A stretch of 41,224 nucleotides of DNA, from positions 1-41,224 of the forward strand of contig JARGFP010000032.1 in NCBI GenBank assembly GCA_029210585.1. Reading direction: 5' to 3'. Both the position numbers and the translations under genes were made by a program. Under the pieces are notes generated by a model. The model had not been told where the DNA came from. It saw nothing but the letters and a program-made list of their open reading frames with translations, and did no database searches. Every line of letters starts with the position of its first letter. The first letter of the stretch is position 1. The DNA comes from Bacteroidales bacterium. Its GTDB lineage: Bacteria > Bacteroidota > Bacteroidia > Bacteroidales > GCA-2748055. This document shows, in pieces, positions 20,828 to 28,746 of the stretch.

Positions 20828-22333
20828 ATGCGCGATTTAGAAGTATTGATGAATCCGAACAAGATGGTCCGGCACCTTCAGAAACCGGCCCATGAATTCA
20901 CCAAGTATGACATTATTAAGTTCATCGATGACTACCATATTGAGATGGTTAATTTCAGGCATGTCGGGGAGGATGGAAAGCTGAAAACCCTGAATTTTGT
21001 GATCACCAGTAAGGATTACCTGGAATCGATCCTGTCCACAGGTGAGCGGGTCGACGGGTCGAGCCTGTTTTCCTATATTGATGCAGAGTCCAGTGACCTG
21101 TATGTCATCCCCAGGTTCAGGACGGCTTTTGTCAATCCGTTCAGTGAGCAGCCTACCCTGGAATTGCTCTGTTCATTCTATACCAAAGAGGGCAAACCAC
21201 TGGAGAGTGCACCCGAGTATATACTGAAGAAAGCAGCGAGGGTGTTTACTGAGCAGACCGGGTATGTTTTCAAGGCAATGGGTGAGCTTGAGTATTATGT
21301 CATCAGTGACAAGAAGGAGCTGTACCCGGCAGAGGACCAGCGCGGATACCATGAAGCTGCGCCTTTTTCCAACTGGGAATGCCTGCGGCTTGAGGCACTG
21401 CGGATCATCGCCCAGTGCGGGGGGAAAGTGAAGTACGGTCATTCTGAAGTGGGCAATTTCATTGCAGGTGAACAGGTGTATGAGCAGCACGAAATCGAGT
21501 TCAACCCTGTGGAGGCTGAAGAGGCTGTTGAACAGCTGATCATCGCCAAATGGATCCTCAGGATGCTGGGACAAAAATACGGTGTTACGATCAGTTTTGC
21601 ACCGAAGATCTCAGTGGGAAAGGCGGGAAGCGGGTTGCATATTCACATGCTTATCGAGAAAGAAGGAGTTAGCCAGATGGTTGATGAACAGGGGCTCACG
21701 GATACCGCCAAAAAGATGATTGCGGGGATCCTCGGTAAGGCCCAGTCCCTGACTGCGTTTGGCAATACAATTCCCACATCCTACCTGCGGTTGGTGCCGC
21801 ACCAGGAGGCACCCACGATGATTTGCTGGGGAGACAGCAACCGATCGGTCCTGGTACGCGTGCCATTGGGTTGGATCGCAAGGACCAACATGATCAAGGA
21901 TGCAAATCCGCAGGAGCGGGGAGAAGTGCCCTATATCCCCGGGAAGCAAACCGTGGAATTCCGGGTGCCTGACGGCTCTGCCGACCTGTACCACGTGGTG
22001 GCCGGGCTGATCCTGGCTGCAAAGGATGGAATACTATCAGGTTCCTCCCTGCAGGAGGCAGAGGAGCTATACATCAATATCAATATTTTTAAGCCGGAAC
22101 ACAAAAAAGTACTGGATCGCCTGAAGCCATTGCCCGCATCCTGTCATGAATCAGCATCATACCTGGAGCAGGATGCAGCATTCTATATGAAGGACGGTGT
22201 TTTTACGGAAGGAATAATTGACAGCTTTATCAGGCGCCTGAAGGCATTTGAAGACACGAACCTGGGTGAACGTTTCTACAAGAAGACAGAAGAGATTGAA
22301 AAGCTTGTGCATCGGTACCTGCACTGGATGTGA
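20828..22333 (+). CDS. glnA: Glutamine synthetase
   Basis: The enzyme makes glutamine from glutamate, ammonia and ATP in the cytoplasm. The product has the beta-grasp N-domain (about 20-110) and the catalytic domain. Visible signatures are GELEYYVIS (metal-ligand Glu), KYGHSEVGN, QHEIEF, APKISVGKAGSGLHIHM (the ATP/metal loop), NRSVLVRVPLGW and VEFRVPDGSADLYH. I chose ATG 20828 (501 residues); the frame is open from an ATG at 20771 and another ATG lies at 20849. The residues before MNPNKMVRHLQ are not family-like, so 20849 is also credible. A near -7 box (TAATTTTA, 20743-20750) would suit any of these starts. It forms no operon with the GH2 gene; the next gene is convergent. Confidence 0.9.
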   Translation: MRDLEVLMNPNKMVRHLQKPAHEFTKYDIIKFIDDYHIEMVNFRHVGEDGKLKTLNFVITSKDYLESILSTGERVDGSSLFSYIDAESSDLYVIPRFRTAFVNPFSEQPTLELLCSFYTKEGKPLESAPEYILKKAARVFTEQTGYVFKAMGELEYYVISDKKELYPAEDQRGYHEAAPFSNWECLRLEALRIIAQCGGKVKYGHSEVGNFIAGEQVYEQHEIEFNPVEAEEAVEQLIIAKWILRMLGQKYGVTISFAPKISVGKAGSGLHIHMLIEKEGVSQMVDEQGLTDTAKKMIAGILGKAQSLTAFGNTIPTSYLRLVPHQEAPTMICWGDSNRSVLVRVPLGWIARTNMIKDANPQERGEVPYIPGKQTVEFRVPDGSADLYHVVAGLILAAKDGILSGSSLQEAEELYININIFKPEHKKVLDRLKPLPASCHESASYLEQDAAFYMKDGVFTEGIIDSFIRRLKAFEDTNLGERFYKKTEEIEKLVHRYLHWM

Positions 22334-22340
22334 GCAGACT

Positions 22341-22420
22341 ACTCCATCCATCCCCGCTCCCGGAAGTAGGCATACCCATTGCAGCTGACAGTTTCACTCC
22401 ATCCATCCCCGCTCCCGGAA
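22341..22420. repeat. 25-bp exact direct repeat of the aminotransferase 3' end (22341-22365 and 22396-22420)
   Basis: The 25 bases that encode the last eight residues or so of the - strand aminotransferase (FRERGWME) recur exactly 55 bp beyond its stop, in the gap before the convergent glutamine synthetase. The offset is not a multiple of three. Confidence 0.95.
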
Positions 22421-23215
22421 CGCTGTTTGTACCTCTCTTGTAAAGGGACCCGGTGTGCCATTGCCGATCCGGAGTCCTTCCACGGCAATGACCGGGGTGA
22501 TGTCGCGGGAGGTGCTGGCAATGAACACCTCATCGAATTCTTCGAGCCAATCGATCATGACATCTTCGACCCGGATGTCGGGGAATAGCGACAGTACCTG
22601 TTTGCGGGTGACTCCGTACAGGATATTGTCGGCCGGGGTGCTGACCCGTCCTTTTTGAACGAAAAACACATTGGCCCGGGACGCCTCGGAAATGGTATCC
22701 GTGTGGAACAACACATCGATGGCATTATACTTTGTCATCCGTTCCCGCAGCCGCATGGTATTGAAGTAGTTGAGGGTTTTGATCTCGGGGTTGGGCCGGA
22801 CAAATGTATACCTCGCCAGGGATACACCGTCCTGGTAAGTTGTTGCCGGAGGGCGGTTCCACGGCACATTCAGGATAAGAAAATTGGGTGTACCCGTGAC
22901 CGATTCCAGTGTGTCGGAGTACCCACCGGTGACAATTACCTTGAAGGCACCATTCTCCAACCCATTCTGCTGCTGCAGGTCGTGGATGACCGAAGTAAAC
23001 TGCTCGCGCGTCATCTCTGTTTCTATCTCCGACAACCGCAGGGAGTTGAAGACCCGGTCGGTGTAATCCTCCAGCCATTGGATCGTGCCGTTCCGTGCAC
23101 GGAAATAGTCAAAGATTCCGTATCCCCGCTGGATCAGCAGGTCGGAAATATGCAGGCTGATTTCGCTGTACGGCAGCATTTCGCCGTTGAAATAACAGGT
23201 GGGTGAACTGGTCAT
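22394..23215 (-). CDS. Class IV PLP-dependent aminotransferase
   Basis: The 273-residue cytoplasmic product has the fold-type IV layout: FNGEMLPYSEISLHISDLL and QRGYGIFDYFRARNG at the N-terminus, the PLP-binding Lys146 in EIKTLNYFNTM, and ISEASRANVFFV in the PLP phosphate region, then ASTSRDITPVI near the end. This superfamily includes branched-chain aminotransferase, D-amino acid aminotransferase and aminodeoxychorismate lyase. The short length and the absence of the longer branched-chain motifs leave the three open, with a branched-chain/D-amino-acid type most likely. A possible -7 box on the - strand (TACGTTTA, complement of 23239-23246) lies 24 bp before the start. The gene diverges from crcB. 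Its 3' end is duplicated downstream. Confidence 0.87.
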   Translation of the reverse strand: MTSSPTCYFNGEMLPYSEISLHISDLLIQRGYGIFDYFRARNGTIQWLEDYTDRVFNSLRLSEIETEMTREQFTSVIHDLQQQNGLENGAFKVIVTGGYSDTLESVTGTPNFLILNVPWNRPPATTYQDGVSLARYTFVRPNPEIKTLNYFNTMRLRERMTKYNAIDVLFHTDTISEASRANVFFVQKGRVSTPADNILYGVTRKQVLSLFPDIRVEDVMIDWLEEFDEVFIASTSRDITPVIAVEGLRIGNGTPGPFTREVQTAFRERGWME

Positions 23216-23418
23216 AGCTGTTCAAAAATGGTGGAGTATAAACGTACATAAAATCCGCGTACCTTGCACCGGAAAAAGTAAAATCTCATGCAGGTTAAAG
23301 GGAAATTGCCCTCAAATTAGTGACAGTGTCAATTTTGGGAATTATTTGTAACTGTAAGGTCTGATATCTGACAGATAAATTGTATCTTTTTCAACGCTTA
23401 TTATCATCTCTGATCGTT

Positions 23419-23796
23419 ATGCTGAAAACTGTTTTACTCATTGGCGCAGGTGGATTCATCGGGAGCGTGGCCAGGTATTTTGTATCCCGGCTGAACCTGT
23501 CCGTTGATTTCCTCTCCATCCCTGTGGGTACATTGCTTGTAAATGTGCTGGGTAGTTTTTTGCTGGGTTTCCTGACCGCCATTGCAGCGAAGAGCATGTT
23601 GCTGAACGCCAACTGGCGGATGTTCCTCATGGTGGGACTGTGTGGCGGATTTACCACATTCTCGACTTTTACAGCGGAAAACCTGGTACTGATGCAAAAC
23701 GGGCAGGTCTTCTCCGTGCTGCTCTATACTGCGCTCAGTATCTTCCTGGGATTCACGGCTGTGTACCTTGGATTTATCACTTCAAACCTGCTGTAA
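23419..23796 (+). CDS. crcB: CrcB/Fluc fluoride channel
   Basis: The 125-residue membrane protein has four hydrophobic segments and the Fluc signatures GGFIGSVARY at the N-terminus, GTLLVNVLGSFLLGFL and CGGFTTFSTFT (the fluoride-lining Phe and central sodium-site region). Fluc channels are dual-topology dimers that export fluoride. I start at ATG 23419, which gives the standard length; the frame extends to a TTG at 23380, but a near -7 box (TATCTTTT, 23383-23390) overlaps that part, so it is probably untranslated. No fluoride riboswitch fold is apparent in the 200 bp upstream. The gene is followed one base later by a DUF190 gene. Confidence 0.95.
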   Translation: MLKTVLLIGAGGFIGSVARYFVSRLNLSVDFLSIPVGTLLVNVLGSFLLGFLTAIAAKSMLLNANWRMFLMVGLCGGFTTFSTFTAENLVLMQNGQVFSVLLYTALSIFLGFTAVYLGFITSNLL

Positions 23797-23797
23797 C

Positions 23798-24148
23798 ATG
23801 GAAAAAAGTGAATACAGTGTACTGAAGATCTATGCCAGCTCTACCGACAAGATCGGAATGAAATTGTTGTACGAATATATCGTGGAACTTGCAAAGGAAC
23901 AAGGGCTGGCCGGCGCCACCGTCTACCGTGGCATGATGGGATTCGGACAGAGCAGCAATAAGATCAGCAGTTCCAGGTTCTGGGAGCTGACCGAAAAGCT
24001 TCCTGTGATGATCGAACTGATGGACCGGACAGCGGTGCTCGAAGCCTTTTTCCAGGCAATTGAACCCGACCTGCAGCAGATGCAGAAAGGATGTCTTGTT
24101 TCCATGGAACCGGTAAGGATCATGCTGATGAAACCCGGGAAGCGATGA
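23798..24148 (+). CDS. DUF190 family protein
   Basis: The 116-residue product has the DUF190 (PII-like fold) features: LKIYASSTDKIGMKLLYEYIV at the start, GLAGATVYRGMMGFG in the middle and LPVMIELMD towards the end. The ATG at 23798 lies one base after the crcB stop, so the two are translated together; the frame is open upstream only within crcB. DUF190 genes often sit beside crcB, and a link to fluoride handling or channel control is assumed from that association alone. Confidence 0.9.
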   Translation: MEKSEYSVLKIYASSTDKIGMKLLYEYIVELAKEQGLAGATVYRGMMGFGQSSNKISSSRFWELTEKLPVMIELMDRTAVLEAFFQAIEPDLQQMQKGCLVSMEPVRIMLMKPGKR

Positions 24149-24295
24149 GGTGTGTTAACCTGCCGGCGCACGCAATCGGCCATTAATGAGGAGTTGCAGC
24201 GGATTGCTGACTGACAGGTTCAACTAAATGTATTTGAAAGTACTTATTGGTGTAATCTGTGGGTGCTGCACTAAAGGTTAATGTTCGGGGACAGC

Positions 24296-24353
24296 AGCAA
24301 GCTGCACCCCAGGCAGGAACCTCGAGCAATTCCTGCCTGGGGTGCAGCTTGCT
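24296..24353. terminator. Perfect 24-bp inverted repeat at the convergent DUF190 / DUF4857 ends
   Basis: AGCAAGCTGCACCCCAGG and the following CAGGAA pair perfectly with the right arm around a 10-base loop (24320-24329). The right arm runs into the stop codon of the - strand DUF4857-type gene. Neither side has a good T-run, so it may work as a blocking hairpin or mRNA 3'-end protector instead of a classic intrinsic terminator. Confidence 0.7.
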
Positions 24354-25590
24354 AGTCAAAAAACTTGTTCTGGAAAAAGTTGACAGCGATGAAGCCATAA
24401 ATACCTGTAATGCCAACAATTACCAGGTCCAGGATATTCTTTTGCATCTTCAGCTTGGTCCTGCGTATGATTATAATTTGCACCAACACCAGGAACAGGT
24501 TCAGGAACACCCAGTTGAATTTTTTCGTTCGCTCGCCGTAAAAATCGATGAAATTTGTGGTCGGAACCGAGAGGCGCATCTCAGCAGGGAAAATGAAACT
24601 GGCAATTTTGCCCTGTTTTGTTTCCTCCCGTTCCTTCCAGGTCTCGGTAAACTCATCCACCTTGTTGTATTCCGTATCGAGCGCCATGGCTTTCTGGTAC
24701 CCTGGTCTGCGGGTGATCACCGTATAATGGAACAGGTTGCCGTAAATCCTGAGTTCATCTGTTTCAGGCTGGAGTGCATCAAAGGGCCAGCGGATGAATT
24801 CGTACACATCCTGGGTGAGGATATACAGGCCATCGTCTTCAGAAATCAGGTAGGAATAGTACTTTTTGTCAGAAAAGTCGACGCAGGAAATGTGCCTGAA
24901 GGTGAGTCCGTCGGGAACTTCGATCTTCCGCACGTAGGGTTCACTCTTGATCATTTTTACATGGTACATCATGTCTTTGCTGTCGACCACAAAATATCCT
25001 TCGTCGCATGATTTGCGGGTGGTCGGGATCCCGGCGATCATCTTTGCAGGGTAGTTAAAATCCCTGTTGTTCAACACAGTGGTAAACATCTGGCTTTTGC
25101 GTTCGTCGATGGTGTTGGTTGCCGCATCGAGGAATTCCATCCGGTGGGTGATCCGGAAGAAATCGGTTGGCATTTCCAGGTTGGCGCGCCCCGATTCTGA
25201 TTCAAAAAGGGGATACAGCTCCGGGGTTGGGGTTTGCATGTCGCGTGCCCGGAAACGGAATGAGGACCTGGCACGGCTGATTTCGTGAAGGTCCAGGGCA
25301 ACACCGTTCAACGAGTCGGGCAACGTACCGTTCAATGCAAGCTGCCTTGAAAAGAACATCGGGAGTTTCAATTCAAATTCATCCCGGGTATATTCGTTGC
25401 CTTTGCGGTCGACGCGGACGGTTTCTCCCTGCTCCCGCTTGATCATAAAGAAGTCATGTTCCTGGGAGGAATACATGGTAAATGGTGCATTGATTGGTTT
25501 TTCGAATGCAAGCCAGTACAATTCCGGCAGCGCTACTGAGGCGGCCAGGATGGTAATAAAAACGAGGATATATCTGCTTATTTTATTCAT
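24352..25590 (-). CDS. DUF4857-type membrane protein, last gene of the sigma/TonB/ABC locus
   Basis: The 412-residue product has one N-terminal membrane segment (about 7-27), a large probably periplasmic domain (30-350) with many aromatic and acidic residues, and two C-terminal membrane segments (about 357-375 and 385-403). The domain contains repeated beta-strand blocks such as GYFVVDSKDMMYHVKMI, YYSYLISEDDGLYILTQD and YQKAMALDTEYNKVDEF, which suggest a small beta-propeller. Proteins of this kind (DUF4857) travel with an ABC ATPase/permease pair in Bacteroidota. The gap to the permease gene is 25 bp, so it probably forms the third part of that transporter. No substrate can be named. Confidence 0.7.
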   Translation of the reverse strand: MNKISRYILVFITILAASVALPELYWLAFEKPINAPFTMYSSQEHDFFMIKREQGETVRVDRKGNEYTRDEFELKLPMFFSRQLALNGTLPDSLNGVALDLHEISRARSSFRFRARDMQTPTPELYPLFESESGRANLEMPTDFFRITHRMEFLDAATNTIDERKSQMFTTVLNNRDFNYPAKMIAGIPTTRKSCDEGYFVVDSKDMMYHVKMIKSEPYVRKIEVPDGLTFRHISCVDFSDKKYYSYLISEDDGLYILTQDVYEFIRWPFDALQPETDELRIYGNLFHYTVITRRPGYQKAMALDTEYNKVDEFTETWKEREETKQGKIASFIFPAEMRLSVPTTNFIDFYGERTKKFNWVFLNLFLVLVQIIIIRRTKLKMQKNILDLVIVGITGIYGFIAVNFFQNKFFD

Positions 25591-25615
25591 GGTATGGGTC
25601 TTAGGTCTGTTCGTA

Positions 25616-26284
25616 TTACATTTCTCCTTTACGGAACCGGTACGCCGAGAAGGTCATCGATAGGCTGATCAGCAAAGTGAGCACAGCGAGTTTCCAGTTC
25701 AACGGCGCGTAGGCCCCTGCCATTCCCTTTTCAAAAAAGAACAGGATGAATGCGGCGGATGCCAGGAAATAGGCGATGCGGTATTTCCAGATGGCTTCCA
25801 TCACCACCAGGGCAGACAGGAAATAGGCCGCCAACCCGGCGAGGAACCAGGGAGTCACTGAAATGAGTGCCGAATGAACGATTTCCGCGCCGAAAAAATG
25901 CTGGCTCAGAAATATGAACACGATCAGCAGGAGGGCAAAGGAGAGCAGCAGGACCGCCACACCATAACCAAGCATCATCAGCAGTGCCTTGTTTTCATTG
26001 ATGGGAAGGTGAAATGTAAGCTTGATGCGTTTGTTGGTGATCTCCGGGATATATTGCACCAGGGCAATGACCAGTCCGATTACCAGTGGTATGAATTTGA
26101 GTCCCTTGAAATACTGCTGGTTCTGGAACAATACCAGGTACCAGTAATTGTGTGCTTCGTTGAAGGTGATGTAATGCTGTACTTTCAGGAAAATGTTCCC
26201 GACAGCCAGCAGTCCCAGGATGGTAAGGATCAGCAGGAACCACCGCGTTTTGATCCATTCTTTGTATACAATTGATTTGATCAT
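25616..26284 (-). CDS. ABC transporter permease
   Basis: The 222-residue product has six predicted membrane segments: about 16-33, 62-78, 103-123, 138-160, 168-183 and 195-212. It starts with MIKSIVYKEWIKTRWFL, the amphipathic coupling-type start seen in ABC-2 permeases. Its layout matches the ABC-2 type permeases that pair with a separate ATPase, as in NosY-like exporters. It lies 4 bp after the ATPase gene. It could export a product or act as a mechanical transporter for the periplasmic domain of the DUF4857-type protein. Confidence 0.8.
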   Translation of the reverse strand: MIKSIVYKEWIKTRWFLLILTILGLLAVGNIFLKVQHYITFNEAHNYWYLVLFQNQQYFKGLKFIPLVIGLVIALVQYIPEITNKRIKLTFHLPINENKALLMMLGYGVAVLLLSFALLLIVFIFLSQHFFGAEIVHSALISVTPWFLAGLAAYFLSALVVMEAIWKYRIAYFLASAAFILFFFEKGMAGAYAPLNWKLAVLTLLISLSMTFSAYRFRKGEM

Positions 26285-26288
26285 GCTC

Positions 26289-27176
26289 TTAATATTTTCC
26301 GGTTAGACCTATGAATGCATCTTCGAGTCCCATGGGAACCATGCTGAAATCAGCATAACGGATCCCGTTTTTGTCGAGGAATCCTTTGACAAATTTTTCT
26401 GATTCATAGGTGTATAATTCAAATTCATTTTTCGTGGTCTCCAGGTTCACCACAAAGTCTTCCTTTTCCAGGTCCACCCCGTTGGGTTCCATTTTGAACC
26501 TGAATTGCTTGAAGCCGGTCATGAATTCATCGATGGGACTGTGTGCGAGCACGCGGTTGTAGTCCATGATCAGGACATCATCGATCAGCCGTTCCATGTC
26601 CTGCACGATATGCGAGGTAGCGAAGATGGTCTTGTTCTCCGCCTTGGCATAGGTTCGCAGGTAGTCGATAAACAGCCTGCGGTACCCGGGATCGAGTCCC
26701 ATGGAGAAATCGTCCAGGATCAGCAGGTCGGGTTCCTGTGCCAGGATCAGCCCCAGGGCCACCTGTGACCGTTGTCCGCACGACATCGAGGAGATCTTCT
26801 GGTTCGGATCCACTTTCAGTTTCGACATCAGTTCCCAGTAGGGCTCTTTGTTCCAGTGGGGATAAAACCCGGAATAGAATTTTTCGATCTGGTGGATATC
26901 CATAAAGGCATACTGCACATGTCCCTCGATCAGGAACCCGATCCGGCTCTTGGTCTGCGGTGACAGGTGTTGCGTATTTTCACCATAGATCAGGCATTCT
27001 CCGGCCCGGGGCTGCAGGAAACCGTGCAGGATATTGATGGTGGTGGTTTTCCCGGCGCCATTCTTGCCCAGCAAGCCAAGGATACTGCCTTCCCGTACAT
27101 TGAAATTCAGATTTTCATAAACCAGTTTCTTCCCGTAATAATGGGTCAGGTTCTTGCATTCAATCACATTGTTCAT
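26289..27176 (-). CDS. ABC transporter ATP-binding protein with variant motifs
   Basis: The 295-residue cytoplasmic ATPase has a normal Walker A (GKNGAGKTT, residues 37-45), a signature MSCGQ (131-135) where most have LSGGQ, Walker B LLILDD (151-156) with Asp156 in place of the usual catalytic Glu, and switch His189 in ATSHI. The last 80 residues form an extra C-terminal domain. Asp in place of Glu usually slows hydrolysis. The family is close to the YtrB/NosF-like ABC-2 ATPases. It lies 10 bp after the outer-membrane barrel gene, in the same transcript. Confidence 0.87.
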   Translation of the reverse strand: MNNVIECKNLTHYYGKKLVYENLNFNVREGSILGLLGKNGAGKTTTINILHGFLQPRAGECLIYGENTQHLSPQTKSRIGFLIEGHVQYAFMDIHQIEKFYSGFYPHWNKEPYWELMSKLKVDPNQKISSMSCGQRSQVALGLILAQEPDLLILDDFSMGLDPGYRRLFIDYLRTYAKAENKTIFATSHIVQDMERLIDDVLIMDYNRVLAHSPIDEFMTGFKQFRFKMEPNGVDLEKEDFVVNLETTKNEFELYTYESEKFVKGFLDKNGIRYADFSMVPMGLEDAFIGLTGKY

Positions 27177-27186
27177 AGAGTGTTTA

Positions 27187-28746
27187 TTAAAAGATTAGTC
27201 CTGTATTGAGCTTGATCTGTTGTCTTGCAGTGCCGTCCTCAGCGTTCACCGTACCGAGGTACAGTGTTGCGTAATATTTCCTGAACAGCCTGTCCAGGCC
27301 CACTGACCAGGAGGCACTGAGCCATTTTCCGCTGGTGTTTTGCGTGTTATATATGAATTCGGGAACAACCAGCAGTGTGGTGATCACATTTTCCCTGGCC
27401 AGATCCTGTGTGCTGGCCAGGTTTTTCCTGAAAAATACGCCGGCTCCGATCTTCAGTTCATGGCGTCCTGCATAGAAGGTTTTTTTCGCTGATCCCGTGA
27501 GGTTCCTGTTCCTGAAAGATGCGTTCATATCCGGCAGTTTGTATAGCTGGTCCGATTCCTCATATGCCAGTCCCAGATTCACCTCCAGTCCGGGAAGATA
27601 CCGGTTCTTCATCAGCAGGAAGGTATATCCCAGGTCAAGGTCACTGTACGTGGCACCATATTTCTCCTCCCTGCCATAATCCACCCAGTCCACCGCGCCG
27701 GCTTCGCCCACCTGTTCCAGCCGCTGCAGGAATTCTGCTCCCAGCATATACCGGATCGTGTAACCGGCATCCAGGTGGTGGTGGAAATGGCCATGACTGA
27801 AGGTGCTGGTATTGAAAATTTTAAGCAGGTTGACCTGCAGTTCGGAGTCGTTTTTCATATACGACCAGGAGGCATCCCCGGCTTTCCGGCCATCGTCGGC
27901 TGTTTCTGTCATGTACAGGAATTTTGTCCCGAACACGCTGTGCAGTCCGCCTGAATGCAGTCCCAGTTGTCCCTCGCCGCCGAATGTTGTTCGCTCGTAC
28001 AGCCGGTAAAAAGAAGCTGCCACATGGGAGGTGTAGGTATCGAACCCATGTAACTGGAAAAAGGCGTGCTGCACATTCTCCTGGATGATGTCCGCTTCGA
28101 TATCTTCGTTGTAGTAGGAATAGAGCATGTTGACTCCCATCGAAACGCCTGGTGTTGTGAACAGCAGGCCCTGGGCAACATCCAGGTTCAATACCTTGTT
28201 TTTCGGGCGCGGATCGCGGTCCTGCGAGGAAAGTCCCACATCCATGTTCACCGACAATCCATAGGAAAAGTACCTGGCAAAGGGAGTGGACAGAACACCG
28301 CGCATATTGAAGTATTCCCTGTCGTACAGATCGTTACGCCCCAGGGTGTCGATCAGCAGGTAGGGAGTGTGCCTGTAGGGATCGTTGACCAGGTTGAAAT
28401 TGCAGTTCCGTTCGTAACTCTTTTCATACATGAAGCTGCCGAAGAGCATTGTGTTCTGGATCCGCTTGTAGCTGCTGGTTTTCAGGTAATAATTGCGCAG
28501 ACTGTCGCCTTCCTGCGGTCTCCTGAAGTCGCCATTGATACGCTCGTGGTTCAGGGTGAGGTCACCGATATCGATGCCCGGATTAAACCGCATTCCGGCC
28601 GGGTTGGTGGTGCCCAGCCAGGGGTTCATTACAGGGAACAGGTCGAAGGTCGCTTCCGATACCCTGGCTGTACTGTCGGGCTCGTGTGCGTGCACGGTAA
28701 CTGCCATGACCAGGGACCATATGATGAACAGGGTGCGTTTACTCAT
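27187..28746 (-). CDS. DUF6850-type outer-membrane beta-barrel protein
   Basis: From ATG 28746 the product is 519 residues with signal peptide FIIWSLVMAVTVHA-HEPD. An ATG eight codons upstream exists, but 28746 makes the better signal peptide. The mature part alternates polar and hydrophobic residues with many aromatic girdle positions and ends in IKLNTGLIF, whose final Phe is typical of barrel insertion signals. Segments such as RYMLGAEFLQRLEQ, FFRKNLASTQDLARE and YYATLYLGTVNAEDG look like barrel strands. It resembles the DUF6850 barrels that accompany DUF4876 lipoproteins. The start overlaps the end of the DUF4876-type gene by 8 bp, implying translational coupling. Confidence 0.75.
   Translation of the reverse strand: MSKRTLFIIWSLVMAVTVHAHEPDSTARVSEATFDLFPVMNPWLGTTNPAGMRFNPGIDIGDLTLNHERINGDFRRPQEGDSLRNYYLKTSSYKRIQNTMLFGSFMYEKSYERNCNFNLVNDPYRHTPYLLIDTLGRNDLYDREYFNMRGVLSTPFARYFSYGLSVNMDVGLSSQDRDPRPKNKVLNLDVAQGLLFTTPGVSMGVNMLYSYYNEDIEADIIQENVQHAFFQLHGFDTYTSHVAASFYRLYERTTFGGEGQLGLHSGGLHSVFGTKFLYMTETADDGRKAGDASWSYMKNDSELQVNLLKIFNTSTFSHGHFHHHLDAGYTIRYMLGAEFLQRLEQVGEAGAVDWVDYGREEKYGATYSDLDLGYTFLLMKNRYLPGLEVNLGLAYEESDQLYKLPDMNASFRNRNLTGSAKKTFYAGRHELKIGAGVFFRKNLASTQDLARENVITTLLVVPEFIYNTQNTSGKWLSASWSVGLDRLFRKYYATLYLGTVNAEDGTARQQIKLNTGLIF

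Noticed and set aside
23216-23418. Fluoride riboswitch upstream of crcB
   Set aside because: I looked for the conserved GGnGAUGG-type core and pseudoknot partners and found none.
24259-25011. 250-codon + strand open frame antisense to the DUF4857-type gene
   Set aside because: It begins in the hairpin and is the shadow of a better - strand gene with membrane segments and operon context.
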